DNA from: Alkalicoccobacillus porphyridii
Lineage (GTDB): Bacteria > Bacillota > Bacilli > Bacillales > Bacillaceae_D
DNA length: 64,000 nt
Assembly: GCF_007293315.1 (NCBI RefSeq)
Contig: NZ_VLXZ01000004.1
Span: 1 to 64,000 of the forward strand
Direction of reading: 5' to 3'
Shown: positions 24,841 to 33,742 of the stretch, one piece after another
Layout: the number at the start of each line of letters is the position of its first letter
Position numbering within the stretch: the stretch's first letter is position 1
The notes under the pieces: model-generated
The model's database searches: none
What the model was told of the DNA's origin: nothing
The model's input: only the letters and a program-made list of their open reading frames with translations
Program-made: the position numbers and the translations under genes

Positions 24841-25560
24841 ATGGACCAACACGAAGCAACGATATTGGTAGTGGATGATGAAGATCGTATCAGAAGATTA
24901 TTACGTATGTATTTGGAAAGAGAAAATTACGCAATTGAAGAAGCTGTGAACGGCCGTCAAGCGTTAGAGATGGCAAATGAATCAGAGTACGACTTAATTC
25001 TACTTGATGTCATGATGCCTGAAATGGACGGAGTAGAAGTGTGTCAGGAGCTTAGAAAAACAAAAGCAACGCCAGTGATGATGCTGACGGCTAAAGGTGA
25101 AGAAGCTAACCGTGTTCAGGGCTTTGAAGTTGGTGCAGATGATTATATCGTCAAGCCATTCAGTCCGAGAGAGGTTGTTCTTCGAGTGAAAGCCTTGCTT
25201 AGAAGGTCTTCAACAACAAAGTTCTTACAAACAGATGTCCAAACCAAGGATCTGCTTGTGTTTAGCCAGCTAACCATTGATAATGATGCGCACCGTGTGA
25301 GTGTGGATGGACAGGATATTGGATTAACACCTAAAGAGTACGAGCTTCTGTATTACCTAGCGCAATCACCTGATAAAGTGTTTTCTCGTGAGCAGCTACT
25401 TAAGGATGTTTGGAACTATGAGTTTTTTGGGGACTTGAGAACAGTTGATACGCATATTAAGAGACTTCGCGAAAAACTTAACCGAGTCTCGGAGGAAACT
25501 GCAAGTATGATTGCAACGGTTTGGGGAGTTGGCTACAAGTTCGAGGCTATGAAGTCATAA
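24841..25560 (+). CDS. resD: Response regulator ResD
   Basis: OmpR-type regulator of respiration and anaerobic genes with kinase ResE. Receiver domain with D12/D13, phospho-acceptor D56 (LLDVMMP) and the conserved K in DDYIVKPFSP; C-terminal winged helix with VGYKF end. ATG 24841 is preferred over the upstream in-frame start at 24811 because AAAGGAGG lies upstream and the start matches ResD. 239 residues. Confidence 0.93.
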   Translation: MDQHEATILVVDDEDRIRRLLRMYLERENYAIEEAVNGRQALEMANESEYDLILLDVMMPEMDGVEVCQELRKTKATPVMMLTAKGEEANRVQGFEVGADDYIVKPFSPREVVLRVKALLRRSSTTKFLQTDVQTKDLLVFSQLTIDNDAHRVSVDGQDIGLTPKEYELLYYLAQSPDKVFSREQLLKDVWNYEFFGDLRTVDTHIKRLREKLNRVSEETASMIATVWGVGYKFEAMKS

Positions 25561-27353
25561 TGCTGTGGCAAAGTGTCGTTGGAAAGCTTTGGTTTACGAT
25601 ACTACTACTTGTTTCTGTTGTGTTATCTATTCTAATGGTTCTTCTCCTGCGTTCACTTGAACAGCACAACTTAACCGAAGCTGAGACTCAGCTGCAAAAG
25701 CATGCCTCCATGCTCGCAACTATTTATGAGGAACAGGGCAATGATCCTGATAATAGAGAAATGATCGATAGATACGGGGAAAATTTTTCGAGTAACATTG
25801 CCATTTTTGAAGCAGGTGAAAAGGTATGGAGCTCAGAAAATTATCTCCCATTTCGATTGCCTCCTGAAGTATTTACTGAGGATACAGATCTTTCAAGAGT
25901 CCTTCAAGAGGGAGCAGTTGTTGCAAAAGAAGCTGACTTTAGACCAAGGTCGGCTTCTATTGATAGTGAAATGGAGACCATTATGGTTGTAGGTGTTCCT
26001 CTAAACAATGTAGATAATGGCGCAGTCTATATGTACCAAACGCTTTCTATCATTGAACAAACATCTAATGAAACAAGACGAATTGTTTATTTATCTGCAG
26101 GTATTGCTATTATTCTTACGACCGTTTTTGCTTTCTTTTTATCTTCTAGGATGACTGCTCCACTAAGAAAAATGCGTCAGGCTGCACTTGAGGTTGCTGA
26201 GGGCAACTTTCAAACAAAGGTTCCGATTCTGACACATGATGAAATTGGGCAGCTTGCTATTGCCTTTAATCGAATGCGTCGAGAATTAAATCGGAATATT
26301 GCGGCGCTTAATCAGGAAAAGGAGCAGCTTGCCCGTATTTTAAGTAGTATGGCAGACGGGGTCATGACCTTTAACCGTAAAGGAGAGGTTGTGGTGATGA
26401 ACCCTCCGGCTGAGCGTTTTTTTGAGGATTGGCGTTATGAGATGGAGCTGCAAGAGTCAATCGCTCATCAGTTGCCTGAGGAAATGAATGAACTCTTTCA
26501 AAAGGTTGTAACCCAAGAGCGTGAGGAGTTAATTGAGATTGTAGTTCAAGGCAGAAGCTGGGCTATTTTAATGGCACCCTTATATGATCAAGAGGATGTC
26601 AGAGGAACCGTTGCTGTTATCCGTGATATGACGGAGGAGCGTCTACACGATAAATTGCGCAAGGATTTTATTGCTAACGTATCTCATGAGCTACGAACAC
26701 CCATTTCATTACTACAAGGATACAGTGAAGCGATTGTTGATGATGTAGCAGGCACAGAAGAGGATCAAAAGGAAATTGCCCGTATTATTTATGATGAATC
26801 CTTACGTATGGGTCGATTAGTGAATGAGCTTTTGGATCTAGCACGAATGGAAGCTGGACATACAGAACTTAATAAAGCAGAAGTTAATATTCAGGAGTTT
26901 AGTGAACGGATGATTCGTAAGTTTTACGGTTATGCCGCAGAGGATGGGCTTCATTTAACAACTCATCTAACAGGCGAGAATCCTATTGTTTGGATTGATC
27001 CAGACCGGATGGAACAGGTTCTTACCAACTTACTTCATAATGCGATTCGGCATACGGAGCAAGGTGGAGATGTAGCTCTAAACATTCGATTAAAAACAGA
27101 TATAATTGAGATTGATGTCGCAGATACGGGCAGTGGAATTAAAGAAGAAGATTTGCCATTTGTCTTTGAGCGTTTTTATAAAGGCGATAAGTCACGTACA
27201 AGAGGAAGATCTGGTACGGGCTTAGGTTTAGCGATTGCTAAAAACATTGTTGAAGCACATCAGGGTGAGCTCTCTGTTCATAGTCGAATGAATAAAGGTA
27301 CAACTTTTTCTATCCATTTGCCTCGAATTACTGTTGAAGCTGACGAACGATAA
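25560..27353 (+). CDS. resE: Sensor histidine kinase ResE
   Basis: Membrane kinase partner of ResD. Two membrane helices (about residues 8-30 and 175-197) enclose an extracytoplasmic sensor; then HAMP, PAS (ILSSMADGVMTFN), HisKA (FIANVSHELRTP with the phospho-His), and HATPase (NLLHNAIRHT, DTGSGI, GTGLGLAI). 597 residues. The ATG shares its A with the resD TAA (TAATG); an upstream in-frame start at 25521 would overlap resD and is rejected. Confidence 0.93.
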   Translation: MLWQSVVGKLWFTILLLVSVVLSILMVLLLRSLEQHNLTEAETQLQKHASMLATIYEEQGNDPDNREMIDRYGENFSSNIAIFEAGEKVWSSENYLPFRLPPEVFTEDTDLSRVLQEGAVVAKEADFRPRSASIDSEMETIMVVGVPLNNVDNGAVYMYQTLSIIEQTSNETRRIVYLSAGIAIILTTVFAFFLSSRMTAPLRKMRQAALEVAEGNFQTKVPILTHDEIGQLAIAFNRMRRELNRNIAALNQEKEQLARILSSMADGVMTFNRKGEVVVMNPPAERFFEDWRYEMELQESIAHQLPEEMNELFQKVVTQEREELIEIVVQGRSWAILMAPLYDQEDVRGTVAVIRDMTEERLHDKLRKDFIANVSHELRTPISLLQGYSEAIVDDVAGTEEDQKEIARIIYDESLRMGRLVNELLDLARMEAGHTELNKAEVNIQEFSERMIRKFYGYAAEDGLHLTTHLTGENPIVWIDPDRMEQVLTNLLHNAIRHTEQGGDVALNIRLKTDIIEIDVADTGSGIKEEDLPFVFERFYKGDKSRTRGRSGTGLGLAIAKNIVEAHQGELSVHSRMNKGTTFSIHLPRITVEADER

Positions 27354-27398
27354 AGAAAAATCTTGTTTCATACGGAACAGTATAAGGTAGGAGAAAAA

Positions 27399-28334
27399 GT
27401 GGGAAACAGACGAGTATTATCGATAAGTATGTTTGTTTTTTTAATATGTGGCATGGCTGGCTGTGTTACGGATCTATCTAATGACACGCCTGAATCGAAT
27501 TCCTCTTCTGCCTATCCTATTGAACAAACCGATGCTATCGGGTCTGACTTCGTATTAGAGAATGAACCAAAACGAATTGTTTCTCTCATTCCAAGTAATA
27601 CGGAGATCATTTATGCACTGGAAGCTGGAGGTATGCTTGTAGGGCGTTCTGACTTCGATGATTATCCGGAAGAAGTGTTGGATGTACAAAGTATTGGTGG
27701 CATGGAATTTGATGTTGAGCAAATTATAAAGCTGGAGCCGGATTTGATACTGGCGCATGAGTCAGGAATAGGACAGGCAGAGGATCCATTAAACCAGCTT
27801 AATGAAGCAGGATATCCAGTATATGTAGTCGAAGATGCTCAAACATTGGATGCTGTATATGATTCAATTCAATCAATTGCTGGTCTGATTAACCGGAATG
27901 AAGAAGCTGTTCAGTTAATTGAGGAAATGCAAGATGAGCTGGCGCAGTTGTCTGCAATAACAGAAAGGTCTGAGGAAGAGCAAAAAAGTACATGGATTGA
28001 AATTTCCCCGCAGCCTATTTATGTAGCTGGTAAGCAAACATTTATAGATGAGCTGCTCCAAAGGATTCATGCACTAAATGCGGCTGAGGATGTTATTGGT
28101 TGGACAGAAGTAAGTGAGGAAGCTGGGGTCACGTATAACCCAGATGTGATTATCTCTACGTATGGTGGAACTGAAGATATTTCCAATAGGCCTGCCTGGC
28201 AGCAAGTACAAGCTATCAAAGAGGACCAAATATACGATATTGATCCCAACGTAGTTAGTCGACCGGGACCAAGGCTAGTAGAGGGTGCAAGAACGCTTGC
28301 CGAAATGATTTACCCTGAGGATTTCTTAGAGTAA
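27399..28334 (+). CDS. Cobalamin-binding lipoprotein (BtuF-like ABC transporter substrate-binding protein)
   Basis: A 311-residue secreted lipoprotein: hydrophobic signal with lipobox GMAGC, then a periplasmic-binding fold. Family segments RIVSLIPSNTEIIYALEAGGMLVGRSDFDDYP and ALNAAEDVIGW (each longer segment is cited for position about 55-90 and 215) match BtuF/YvrC-type corrinoid binders. GTG 27399 is chosen because AAGGTAGGAG lies 5 bases upstream; an in-frame TTG at 27363 lacks a site. No permease or ATPase gene lies nearby, but a cobalamin adenosyltransferase follows. 45 bases after resE, so possibly on the res transcript. Confidence 0.82.
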   Translation: MGNRRVLSISMFVFLICGMAGCVTDLSNDTPESNSSSAYPIEQTDAIGSDFVLENEPKRIVSLIPSNTEIIYALEAGGMLVGRSDFDDYPEEVLDVQSIGGMEFDVEQIIKLEPDLILAHESGIGQAEDPLNQLNEAGYPVYVVEDAQTLDAVYDSIQSIAGLINRNEEAVQLIEEMQDELAQLSAITERSEEEQKSTWIEISPQPIYVAGKQTFIDELLQRIHALNAAEDVIGWTEVSEEAGVTYNPDVIISTYGGTEDISNRPAWQQVQAIKEDQIYDIDPNVVSRPGPRLVEGARTLAEMIYPEDFLE

Positions 28335-28345
28335 GAATGCATTTA

Positions 28346-28390
28346 AAAAGGCTTTTTATAACCCGATAAAGGTATAAAAAGCCTTTTTTC
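28346..28390 (+). terminator. Terminator after the btuF-like gene
   Basis: AAAAGGCTTTTTATA faces TATAAAAAGCCTTTT, a perfect 15-bp stem with a T-run on the plus strand. It separates the corrinoid-binding gene from the adenosyltransferase, so the latter likely has its own promoter or depends on readthrough. Confidence 0.85.
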
Positions 28391-28422
28391 TATGAGTTTA
28401 TCTACAAAAAAGGAGTGAGCAT

Positions 28423-29010
28423 ATGAAATTGTATACCAAAACAGGAGATAAAGGTAAAACATCCCTAATAGGCGGAAAGTTATTTAAGCATGACCTGTTG
28501 ATTGAAACATTGGGCGCATTTGATGAGGTTAATAGCTTTACAGGTATGGCAAGGGCAGAAATGCAGTGTTCGGAGCTAGAACAAATTAGTCAGGAATTGC
28601 TAGAAATTCAGCATCAACTATTCGATTGTGGAAGTGATCTGGCTGTCCTTCAATCTAAAAATAAAGTCGATCTAAAAGTAACTTCTGATATGATTACTTG
28701 GCTTGAACAGCGAATTGATAACTGGGTTGAACAAGCGCCGCCTATAAAACGTTTTATATTACCCGGTGGAAGCAAGGCTACAGCAGCTCTTCATGTGTGT
28801 CGAACCTCCACGCGTCGAGCCGAACGAAATCTCTCAAGGCTCCAAAGTGAAACTAATTCTGTACCCGCAGAGTTATTGGCATATACAAATCGTTTATCAG
28901 ACTATTTTTTTGCAGTCGCTAGAGCTGTAAATGCAATCGATTCAAATCCTGATATAGAATATGTACGTGGATCCTCGGTGTTCTCTTTTTCAGAAGACAA
29001 AAATAAATAA
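28423..29010 (+). CDS. Cob(I)alamin adenosyltransferase (PduO/YvqK type)
   Basis: Transfers the adenosyl group of ATP to cob(I)alamin, giving the coenzyme form. The N-terminus KLYTKTGDKGKTSLIGG (residues 2-18) is the ATP-binding signature of the PduO family, and RRAERN near residue 128 is the conserved catalytic block. The 195-residue length is normal. In B. subtilis the homologue yvqK also lies with corrinoid-uptake genes. ATG 28423 follows AAAGGAGTGAGC. Confidence 0.9.
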   Translation: MKLYTKTGDKGKTSLIGGKLFKHDLLIETLGAFDEVNSFTGMARAEMQCSELEQISQELLEIQHQLFDCGSDLAVLQSKNKVDLKVTSDMITWLEQRIDNWVEQAPPIKRFILPGGSKATAALHVCRTSTRRAERNLSRLQSETNSVPAELLAYTNRLSDYFFAVARAVNAIDSNPDIEYVRGSSVFSFSEDKNK

Positions 29011-29062
29011 TCAAACATGAATTAAGCCCCTCTCACATAGATATATCGAGGGGGTGAAAGTG

Positions 29063-29989
29063 TTGCTGAGAATCCTAGCTCGTATTGGCTATATATTCAT
29101 GAGTGTCATGATTTTAACTGCATGTCAGGCACAAGACAAGCTTATAAGTAAACCGAATCCCAAAAAAATTGTGAGTTCGATTAGTGTAAAGGAAAGCTTA
29201 TCATTTGATTCTATAGAGATTGAGGATCACCTAAATCAACGTAAAATGATTCAGTTGGCAGATGTGGGATTCCCCGAGCAGGGAGATGAACAGGAGCTAG
29301 ATCAGGAACGAATTATTCAATTTGCTAAAGAACTAGCAGGAGAAATTGATACACCGATGCGTAATCCGTCTTTATCAGAGTCTGGAGATGTAACGGAAGG
29401 AACGAACCGACTTATTCTGGCTGAAGATGAATTAGTCGACATGATGCTTGAGTTATCACCGAGAACAAAAAAACTGACGCTCCCGATTTATGAAACTGAA
29501 CCAACGGTGACAATCGAAGAGTTGGCTGGAATTGATGAATACGAACGAGCAAGCTTCCATACATATTTTGATGGGTCTGTAGATGGCAGGGTAAACAATA
29601 TTCAGTTATCAGCAGAAGCTATTAATAACTATGTATTAGGTCCCGGAGATCAATTTTCTTTTAACAAGGTAGTTGGTGAACGAACGGTAGAACGGGGCTA
29701 TGAAGAAGCTCTAGAAATTGTGAACAAGGAATTTGTTCTTGGAATTGGCGGAGGCATCTGTCAAACCTCTTCAACGCTATTTAATGCTATTGATCAGGCA
29801 GGGCTAGAGGTTATCCAGCGATATTCCCATTCTCGTGAGGTAGGCTATGTTCCATCAGGTAGAGATGCAACTGTATCCTGGGGAGGGCCTGATTTTGTAT
29901 TTAAGAACCCATTTGATTATCCGGTTATCCTTCGGGCTGAAGTTTTGGATCAAACAATGAGAGTGAAGGTGTTTTCACATCATCCTTAA
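29063..29989 (+). CDS. VanW-family lipoprotein
   Basis: A 308-residue secreted lipoprotein with signal and a likely lipobox (MILTAC). The C-terminal VanW domain (residues about 170-300) shows FNKVVGERTVERGY, GIGGGICQTSSTLFNA and YSHSREVGYVPSGRDATVSW. Function of this family is not established; VanW is associated with some glycopeptide-resistance clusters, but nothing here supports resistance. Start chosen as TTG 29063 with GAGGGGGTG 6 bases upstream; GTG 29054 and 29060 are alternatives. The ribosome binding site is paired in a potential hairpin (29027-29054). Confidence 0.78.
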   Translation: MLRILARIGYIFMSVMILTACQAQDKLISKPNPKKIVSSISVKESLSFDSIEIEDHLNQRKMIQLADVGFPEQGDEQELDQERIIQFAKELAGEIDTPMRNPSLSESGDVTEGTNRLILAEDELVDMMLELSPRTKKLTLPIYETEPTVTIEELAGIDEYERASFHTYFDGSVDGRVNNIQLSAEAINNYVLGPGDQFSFNKVVGERTVERGYEEALEIVNKEFVLGIGGGICQTSSTLFNAIDQAGLEVIQRYSHSREVGYVPSGRDATVSWGGPDFVFKNPFDYPVILRAEVLDQTMRVKVFSHHP

Positions 29990-30015
29990 ATGAATGAGTA
30001 TATTAGGAGGCATAC

Positions 30016-30177
30016 ATGTTCGATTACATTAGACGATTATGTATCGCATTAGTATTAGCCGTTTTTATTGGCGCGTTATTTCTGGGGGCTGCAACAGCAA
30101 ACGTTGGAGGAATGGATATAACAGATGCAAAAGAGACTGAAAGTAAAGACATTAAATATTTATTTGTGCTAAACTGA
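30016..30177 (+). CDS. Small membrane protein, 53 residues, unknown
   Basis: ATG 30016 has TTAGGAGG 5 bases upstream, good evidence of translation. The product MFDYIRRLCIALVLAVFIGA... (first 20 residues) has a basic N-terminus, one membrane helix (residues about 8-30) and a charged C-terminal tail (KETESKDIKY). I do not recognise a family. It lies 26 bases after the VanW gene. Confidence 0.6.
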   Translation: MFDYIRRLCIALVLAVFIGALFLGAATANVGGMDITDAKETESKDIKYLFVLN

Positions 30178-30320
30178 ACATAAGAATGTGTAAAAGAAAG
30201 TATCCATGCTTTTGTGTATGTTTTTAGCGATGAATAGAGTTAAAGTGGCGGCTAAAGGTTTGTTTCTCTGTCCACCGCAAAGAATAATAAGGAATTGAGC
30301 AAAAGAAAGGGTTCGGCACG

Positions 30321-30707
30321 ATGACAACTGATGGATTAAAAGCTGAGCTGCTTTCATGGTTTAATCAGCAAATGGATTTATCGAGTGCACAAATTGATAT
30401 TGTAGATGGTTTTGTATTTATGCTAAAAAAAATTCGGGCAGAGCATAATCAGTGCTTCGTTCGGAATGATCGATTACACAATCGGTTTTGGAAGGCCCAT
30501 AATCGTGCATTTGGATATCGTATTCAAACAAGGGAAGATCACGAGATAGCAAAGCAAATGCAGAATTTTTACTGGACTGTCGCTCTCCAAGAGGAGTTTC
30601 TGAAGGTCGAGCATCAGCAGGTCCAATTAACGGAAAAAGGGCACAACTACTTGCAGCTCACGAAAGAACAACAGCTTGAACAAATTCTTATGCATATTTG
30701 GTTATGA
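30321..30707 (+). CDS. Hypothetical protein, 128 residues
   Basis: Soluble, helical, rich in aromatic and charged residues (FWKAHNRAFGYRIQTREDHE near residues 56-75). The C-terminal part (VQLTEKGHNYLQLTKEQQLEQIL) resembles a winged-helix wing-and-helix segment, but I cannot name a family. AAAGAAAGGG upstream of ATG 30321 is a plausible ribosome binding site. A terminator follows, so it is probably transcribed on its own. Confidence 0.6.
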   Translation: MTTDGLKAELLSWFNQQMDLSSAQIDIVDGFVFMLKKIRAEHNQCFVRNDRLHNRFWKAHNRAFGYRIQTREDHEIAKQMQNFYWTVALQEEFLKVEHQQVQLTEKGHNYLQLTKEQQLEQILMHIWL

Positions 30708-30746
30708 ATAAGCTGTATAGAGATGTGTAAACTAAGCCAAACACTT

Positions 30747-30774
30747 AAATGGACGATACTGTTGTCCATTTTTT
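30747..30774 (+). terminator. Terminator after the 30321 gene
   Basis: AAATGGAC (30747-30754) pairs with GTCCATTT (30764-30771) and runs into T's. Confidence 0.8.
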
Positions 30775-30794
30775 GGTTTGGGGGTACACGATGA

Positions 30795-31547
30795 ATGAAT
30801 ACAGCATTATTGCTTGAATACGCATGGGTTTTACTCGTACTTATTGGGCTTGAAGGTATTCTTGCGGCTGATAATGCGGTTGTTTTAGCCATGATTATTC
30901 GCCATTTGCCAGAACAACAACGAAAAAAAGCCTTATTTTATGGTTTGGCAGGAGCATTTATTTTTCGGTTTGCCTCATTATTTCTGATTTCATATCTTAT
31001 TGATGTGTGGCAAATCCAAGCCATAGGGGCCATTTACTTACTTTATCTTTCTCTTCATTATATTTGGAGAAAGTTCATTCTTCATAAAACAAAATCGGCA
31101 AAGTCGGTAAAGGCACCAGCAGGATTTTGGAAAACGGTCTTAAAAGTAGAACTTGCTGACTTTGCCTTTGCGGTAGATTCTATTCTTGCTGCCGTTGCAC
31201 TGGCCATGACCTTGCCGGAAACAGCACTTCCTACGATAGGTCAAATGGACGGTGGTCAGTTCATTGTGATATTAATTGGGGGAATTGTTGGCATTATTAT
31301 TATGAGGTTTGCAGCCAGTAAGTTTGTGAATCTTCTTGAGAAGCGTCCTAATTTGGAAACAGGTGCTTATATTATCGTTGGCTGGGTAGGCGTTAAGCTT
31401 CTTGTCTTTACAATTAGCCATCCTGATTTAGCGATCTTACCTGAACATTTTCCAGAATCAACCCCATGGAAGATTGTGTTTTGGAGTGTACTCGTGCTAA
31501 TCATTCTAATTAGCTGGTTTACTTCAGGTACAAAGAAGAATGAATAA
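30795..31547 (+). CDS. TerC-family integral membrane protein
   Basis: A 250-residue protein with about seven membrane helices. The N-terminal signature LIGLEGILAADNAVVLAMI (residues about 17-35) with an acidic and polar pair inside a helix, and LADFAFAVDSILAAVAL (residues about 119-135), are the paired TerC motifs. TerC proteins are linked to metal, often manganese, export. No yybP-type riboswitch was seen upstream. ATG 30795 has GGGGGTA upstream. Confidence 0.85.
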   Translation: MNTALLLEYAWVLLVLIGLEGILAADNAVVLAMIIRHLPEQQRKKALFYGLAGAFIFRFASLFLISYLIDVWQIQAIGAIYLLYLSLHYIWRKFILHKTKSAKSVKAPAGFWKTVLKVELADFAFAVDSILAAVALAMTLPETALPTIGQMDGGQFIVILIGGIVGIIIMRFAASKFVNLLEKRPNLETGAYIIVGWVGVKLLVFTISHPDLAILPEHFPESTPWKIVFWSVLVLIILISWFTSGTKKNE

Positions 31548-31584
31548 ACAAATGCCCGAACCCCTAGGGTATAGGCAGGGTCAT

Positions 31585-31640
31585 GAAAGAGCACAAACCA
31601 GCGTAGAGAATACACGAGAATCCCGCCGCCGAAGCCTTTA
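31585..31640. repeat. Solo left-arm fragment of the dispersed repeat
   Basis: AAACCAGCGTAGAGAATACACG (positions about 31591-31612) matches the left flank and left arm of repeat copy 2 (20275-20295). No matching right arm follows; sequence then runs CCCGCCGCCGAAGCC into a terminator. Confidence 0.45.
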
Positions 31641-31653
31641 ATGTTAGTAAGAC

Positions 31654-31699
31654 AAAAGAACCGAACCATTACGTTAGTCTATGGCTCGGTTCTTTTTTT
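31654..31699. terminator. Terminator between terC and serA (convergent)
   Basis: AAAAGAACCGAACCAT faces ATGGCTCGGTTCTTTT with one mismatch, then further T's on the plus strand. The symmetric A/T tails could serve both strands. Confidence 0.8.
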
Positions 31700-31769
31700 A
31701 GCTAAAACATATAGTCTGTCTATTGTGGAAGTAAATTTTGTCTTACCTCTTGCTTATGTCGTTAGCAGT

Positions 31770-33392
31770 TTAGCATTCAATCGTTTCAACAAACTGAATT
31801 TCTTCTATTTTCTGCAGGCCTTCTAATACCGCCTGATCCACTAATTTATCAACAGTTACAAGCATAATCGCTTGTCCACCTGCTTCTTGGCGGCCCACCT
31901 GCATCGTTGCAATATTAACCTCATGCTCTGCTAAAAGTCCACCCATTTTACCAATAACACCTGGTTTATCATTATGTTGGATATAGAGGATGTGTCCTTC
32001 AGGTACAAAGTCAACCGAAAAGCCATTCATATTAACAATACGCGGCCCATATTCTTTAACATAAGTACCCTGAATAGAAAAACTACGATCTTCCCCTTTT
32101 ACAACAGCATGAATAAGATTTGCGTATCCATAAGAGTCGGATACGTGTTTTTCACCAAAGCTAATATCACGCTCCTTAGCAATAAACGAGGCATTGACAT
32201 CATTTACCGCTGCATCAACACGAGGTTGCAGGAAACCTGCGAGCAAGCTACGTGTGGTTATTGTTGTTTCAGAGTCCGCAACCTGTCCACTATAATGAAC
32301 ATTTATTTCTTGCACGGGAGTTCGCATAACCTGAGAAAGAATGTTACCCATCTTTTTAGTAAGTTGATAATATGGCTTTACTTTTTCGTAGACCTCTTTT
32401 GATAGGGTCGGTAAGTTAATTGAATTTGTAGCAGGAGCTCCTTGGAGGAACTGCAACACTTCTTCAGCAACTTGTGAGGCCACATTTAATTGGGCTTCCT
32501 TTGTAGAAGCAGCAATATGTGGCGTAGCGATCACATTTTCAAAGTCGAGTAATTCTCGATCGGTTGCTGGCTCTTCCACAAATACGTCAAGAGCAGCACC
32601 GGCTACATGGCCAGTATGGAGATAGTGCTTTAATGCCTGCTCATCGATAATTCCTCCACGAGCACAGTTAATGAGAAAAACACCTGGTTTGGTTTTTGCA
32701 ATATTTTTCATGCCCAGTAAGCCTTTTGTTTCCTTAGTGAGTGGAGTGTGAACGGTAATGATATCTGCCGCAGCTAATACCTCTTCAACCGAACCTAATT
32801 CAACGCCAAGCTTCTCAGCACGGTCTTTTGTTAAAAATGGATCAAAGACAATTAATTTCATTTCAAATGCTTTTGCACGTTGAGCAATCTGACTACCGAT
32901 TCGACCAAACCCTATGATGCCGAGAGTTTTTAGACGTAATTCGGAACCCTGGTATTTATTTCGATTCCAAAGACCCTCCTTAATGGATGCGTTCGCCTGA
33001 GGGATCTTTCGTAATAAGGAGCTCATCATGGCAAAGGTATGTTCAGCTGTCGATATTGTGTTTCCGTCGGGGGCATTAATGACAACCACACCATGCTTTG
33101 TCGCTGCGTCTAAATCAATATTGTCTACACCTACACCAGCACGAGCTACAATTTTTAAATTAGGCATTTTAAGCAACAATTCTTCAGTAACCGTTGTTGC
33201 ACTGCGAACAAGTAGTGCATCAAATTGATCCAATTGATCTAGTTCGTTCACATTTTTTTGTACACATTCTACGAGGGGGCTTTCAAGTAAAGGCTGTAGA
33301 CCTTCCTTGCTCATTGTGTCTGAAACTAAAATGTTAAACGTATTTGTTCGGCTTTCTCTTTCTTTTGTTTTCATTTCAAGTTGTTGTCCCAT
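31770..33392 (-). CDS. serA: D-3-phosphoglycerate dehydrogenase
   Basis: First step of serine synthesis, oxidising 3-phosphoglycerate with NAD. Domains in the 540-residue protein: substrate domain, Rossmann NAD domain (LGIIGFGRIGSQIAQ near residues 150-164), catalytic R, E and H segments (NCARGGIIDE, ATPHIAAST), ASB domain, and C-terminal ACT domain (HNDKPGVIGKMGGLLAEHEV). ATG 33392 has GGAGTG upstream on the minus strand; longer in-frame starts lie inside the leader. Expression is expected to be controlled by the T-box leader (33444-33700). Confidence 0.95.
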   Translation of the reverse strand: MGQQLEMKTKERESRTNTFNILVSDTMSKEGLQPLLESPLVECVQKNVNELDQLDQFDALLVRSATTVTEELLLKMPNLKIVARAGVGVDNIDLDAATKHGVVVINAPDGNTISTAEHTFAMMSSLLRKIPQANASIKEGLWNRNKYQGSELRLKTLGIIGFGRIGSQIAQRAKAFEMKLIVFDPFLTKDRAEKLGVELGSVEEVLAAADIITVHTPLTKETKGLLGMKNIAKTKPGVFLINCARGGIIDEQALKHYLHTGHVAGAALDVFVEEPATDRELLDFENVIATPHIAASTKEAQLNVASQVAEEVLQFLQGAPATNSINLPTLSKEVYEKVKPYYQLTKKMGNILSQVMRTPVQEINVHYSGQVADSETTITTRSLLAGFLQPRVDAAVNDVNASFIAKERDISFGEKHVSDSYGYANLIHAVVKGEDRSFSIQGTYVKEYGPRIVNMNGFSVDFVPEGHILYIQHNDKPGVIGKMGGLLAEHEVNIATMQVGRQEAGGQAIMLVTVDKLVDQAVLEGLQKIEEIQFVETIEC

Positions 33393-33443
33393 TTTACACT
33401 CCACTCCCTTGATTACTTTTATGCTTTGTCGCGGCACTGTGAA

Positions 33444-33700
33444 AGCGTTGCTATCTCAAAAAAACTCCGCCCCTCACAACAATTAGTCGTGAGGGGCGGA
33501 AGTCCGCGGTACCACCCTCATTATCTGAACACGTTCAGAGCTCTTATGGAGATATACTCCAATCGTAACGGGATTCACCCGAATACATCTACTTACATTC
33601 GATGTATTGACTCAGAAGGGCTATCCAAAAAGACTCTTACTGACTTACACCAACCGTCAGCTCTCTGAAAAGAAGTGCTTTTTTTCATTCTTCTTCGATG
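33444..33700 (-). promoter_or_regulatory. T-box leader of serA, probably serine-specific
   Basis: Read on the minus strand: AGAGAG and CTGACGGTTGGTGTAAGTCAG-type Stem I apex (cut to its core GGTTGGTG here), a distal Stem I segment TAGCCCTTCTGAG that places AGC as specifier (complement of 33620-33622), and the T-box proper AGGGTGGTACCGCGG (33504-33518). AGC is a serine codon, matching serA. A competing terminator follows. Uncharged tRNA-Ser is expected to favour readthrough. Confidence 0.9.
33457..33500 (-). terminator. T-box terminator of serA
   Basis: Minus-strand TCCGCCCCTCAC (complement of 33489-33500) pairs with GTGAGGGGCGGA (complement of 33466-33477), a perfect 12-bp stem, followed by eight T. 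Confidence 0.92.
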
Positions 33701-33742
33701 TCTGTATCAATATAAAATTAATTAAAGTTCTAATTGTTAGAT

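Noticed and set aside
29063-29989. VanW protein as evidence of a glycopeptide-resistance cluster
   Set aside because: No vanHAX-type genes are near; the ddl gene at 46582 looks like an ordinary housekeeping D-Ala-D-Ala ligase.
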